Position numbers and translations under genes: made by a program. Below the pieces are notes generated by a model. It had not been told where the DNA came from and did no database searches. It saw only the letters and a program-made list of their open reading frames with translations. Shown piece after piece: positions 33,196 to 33,290 of a stretch of 33,290 nt of DNA; positions within the stretch are counted from its first letter, which is position 1; the number at the start of each line of letters is the position of its first letter. The stretch comes from Bacteroidales bacterium (GTDB taxonomy: Bacteria; Bacteroidota; Bacteroidia; Bacteroidales; F082): NCBI GenBank assembly GCA_029933225.1, contig JAOZOO010000025.1, positions 1 to 33,290 of the forward strand, written 5' to 3'.

Positions 33196-33290
33196 GGATT
33201 GATAACGAAGAAAACAGAATTTTAATCTGTGTATTATTCAATTTAGAAATGATTAGATAGAATTACCGGAACAACTTGTGAAAAATAAAC

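Noticed and set aside
33196-33290. Gene or RNA at the right edge
   Set aside because: The last 95 bases are AT-rich without a coding frame, tRNA-like fold or clear promoter.

Overview
The window is a chromosomal segment of a member of the Bacteroidota, probably Bacteroidales/Marinilabiliales-like. The evidence is a type IX secretion sorting domain on a secreted protein, a complete Bacteroidota-style dcw (division and cell wall) cluster, an OlsB-like/PlsC-like pair resembling glycine-lipid synthesis genes, an FtsZ ending in the tail typical of the phylum, and repeated matches to the phylum's -7 promoter element TAnnTTTG. MurE carries a DNPR motif, so the peptidoglycan is predicted to contain meso-diaminopimelate. 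No tRNA, rRNA, CRISPR array, transposase or phage gene was found.

Region 1 (1-5119) is an accessory, partly decaying block. It holds a secreted FG-GAP/VCBS repeat protein that runs off the left edge, a 5'-truncated DUF5777-type beta-barrel remnant with an in-frame stop, and an out-of-frame join between the signal peptide of one c-type cytochrome and the C-terminal part of a NapC/NirT-like multihaem cytochrome. An intrinsic terminator follows, then a 680-residue Asp-box propeller protein with a type IX secretion tail. The block looks like the wreck of a respiratory cytochrome operon.

Region 2 (5216-12055) holds mutS2 followed by a membrane-anchored thioredoxin, an unrecognised secreted protein, a repeat-rich gap, an MmcQ/YjbR protein, and an acyl-CoA carboxyltransferase with a biotin carrier protein. 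The carboxyltransferase leader contains a long terminator-like hairpin.

Region 3 (12069-15105, minus strand) holds a PlsC-like acyltransferase (glsA-like), an OlsB-like N-acyltransferase (glsB-like) and engB. Between the two acyltransferases lies a dense array of different short palindromes, the most unusual structure in the window.

Region 4 (15810-31291) is the dcw cluster on the plus strand: mraZ, rsmH, ftsL-like, ftsI (PASTA), murE, mraY, murD, ftsW, murG, murC, ftsQ, ftsA, ftsZ. Genes are mostly overlapping or within a few bases of each other. Four 10-bp repeat units, three of them GTGGTAAAA, just upstream look like the MraZ operator. A YqeY-like gene follows after a structured gap. The enzymes make lipid II (MurC, MurD, MurE, MraY, MurG), and FtsZ/FtsA/FtsQ/FtsL/FtsW/FtsI use it for septum synthesis; ddl, murF and murB are not in the window.

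Region 5 (31874-33290) is a patchwork of dispersed repeats followed by a predicted membrane-anchored protein with a His/Cys arrangement suggestive of a caspase-like fold. Several repeat families recur in gaps tens of kilobases apart, always outside genes.
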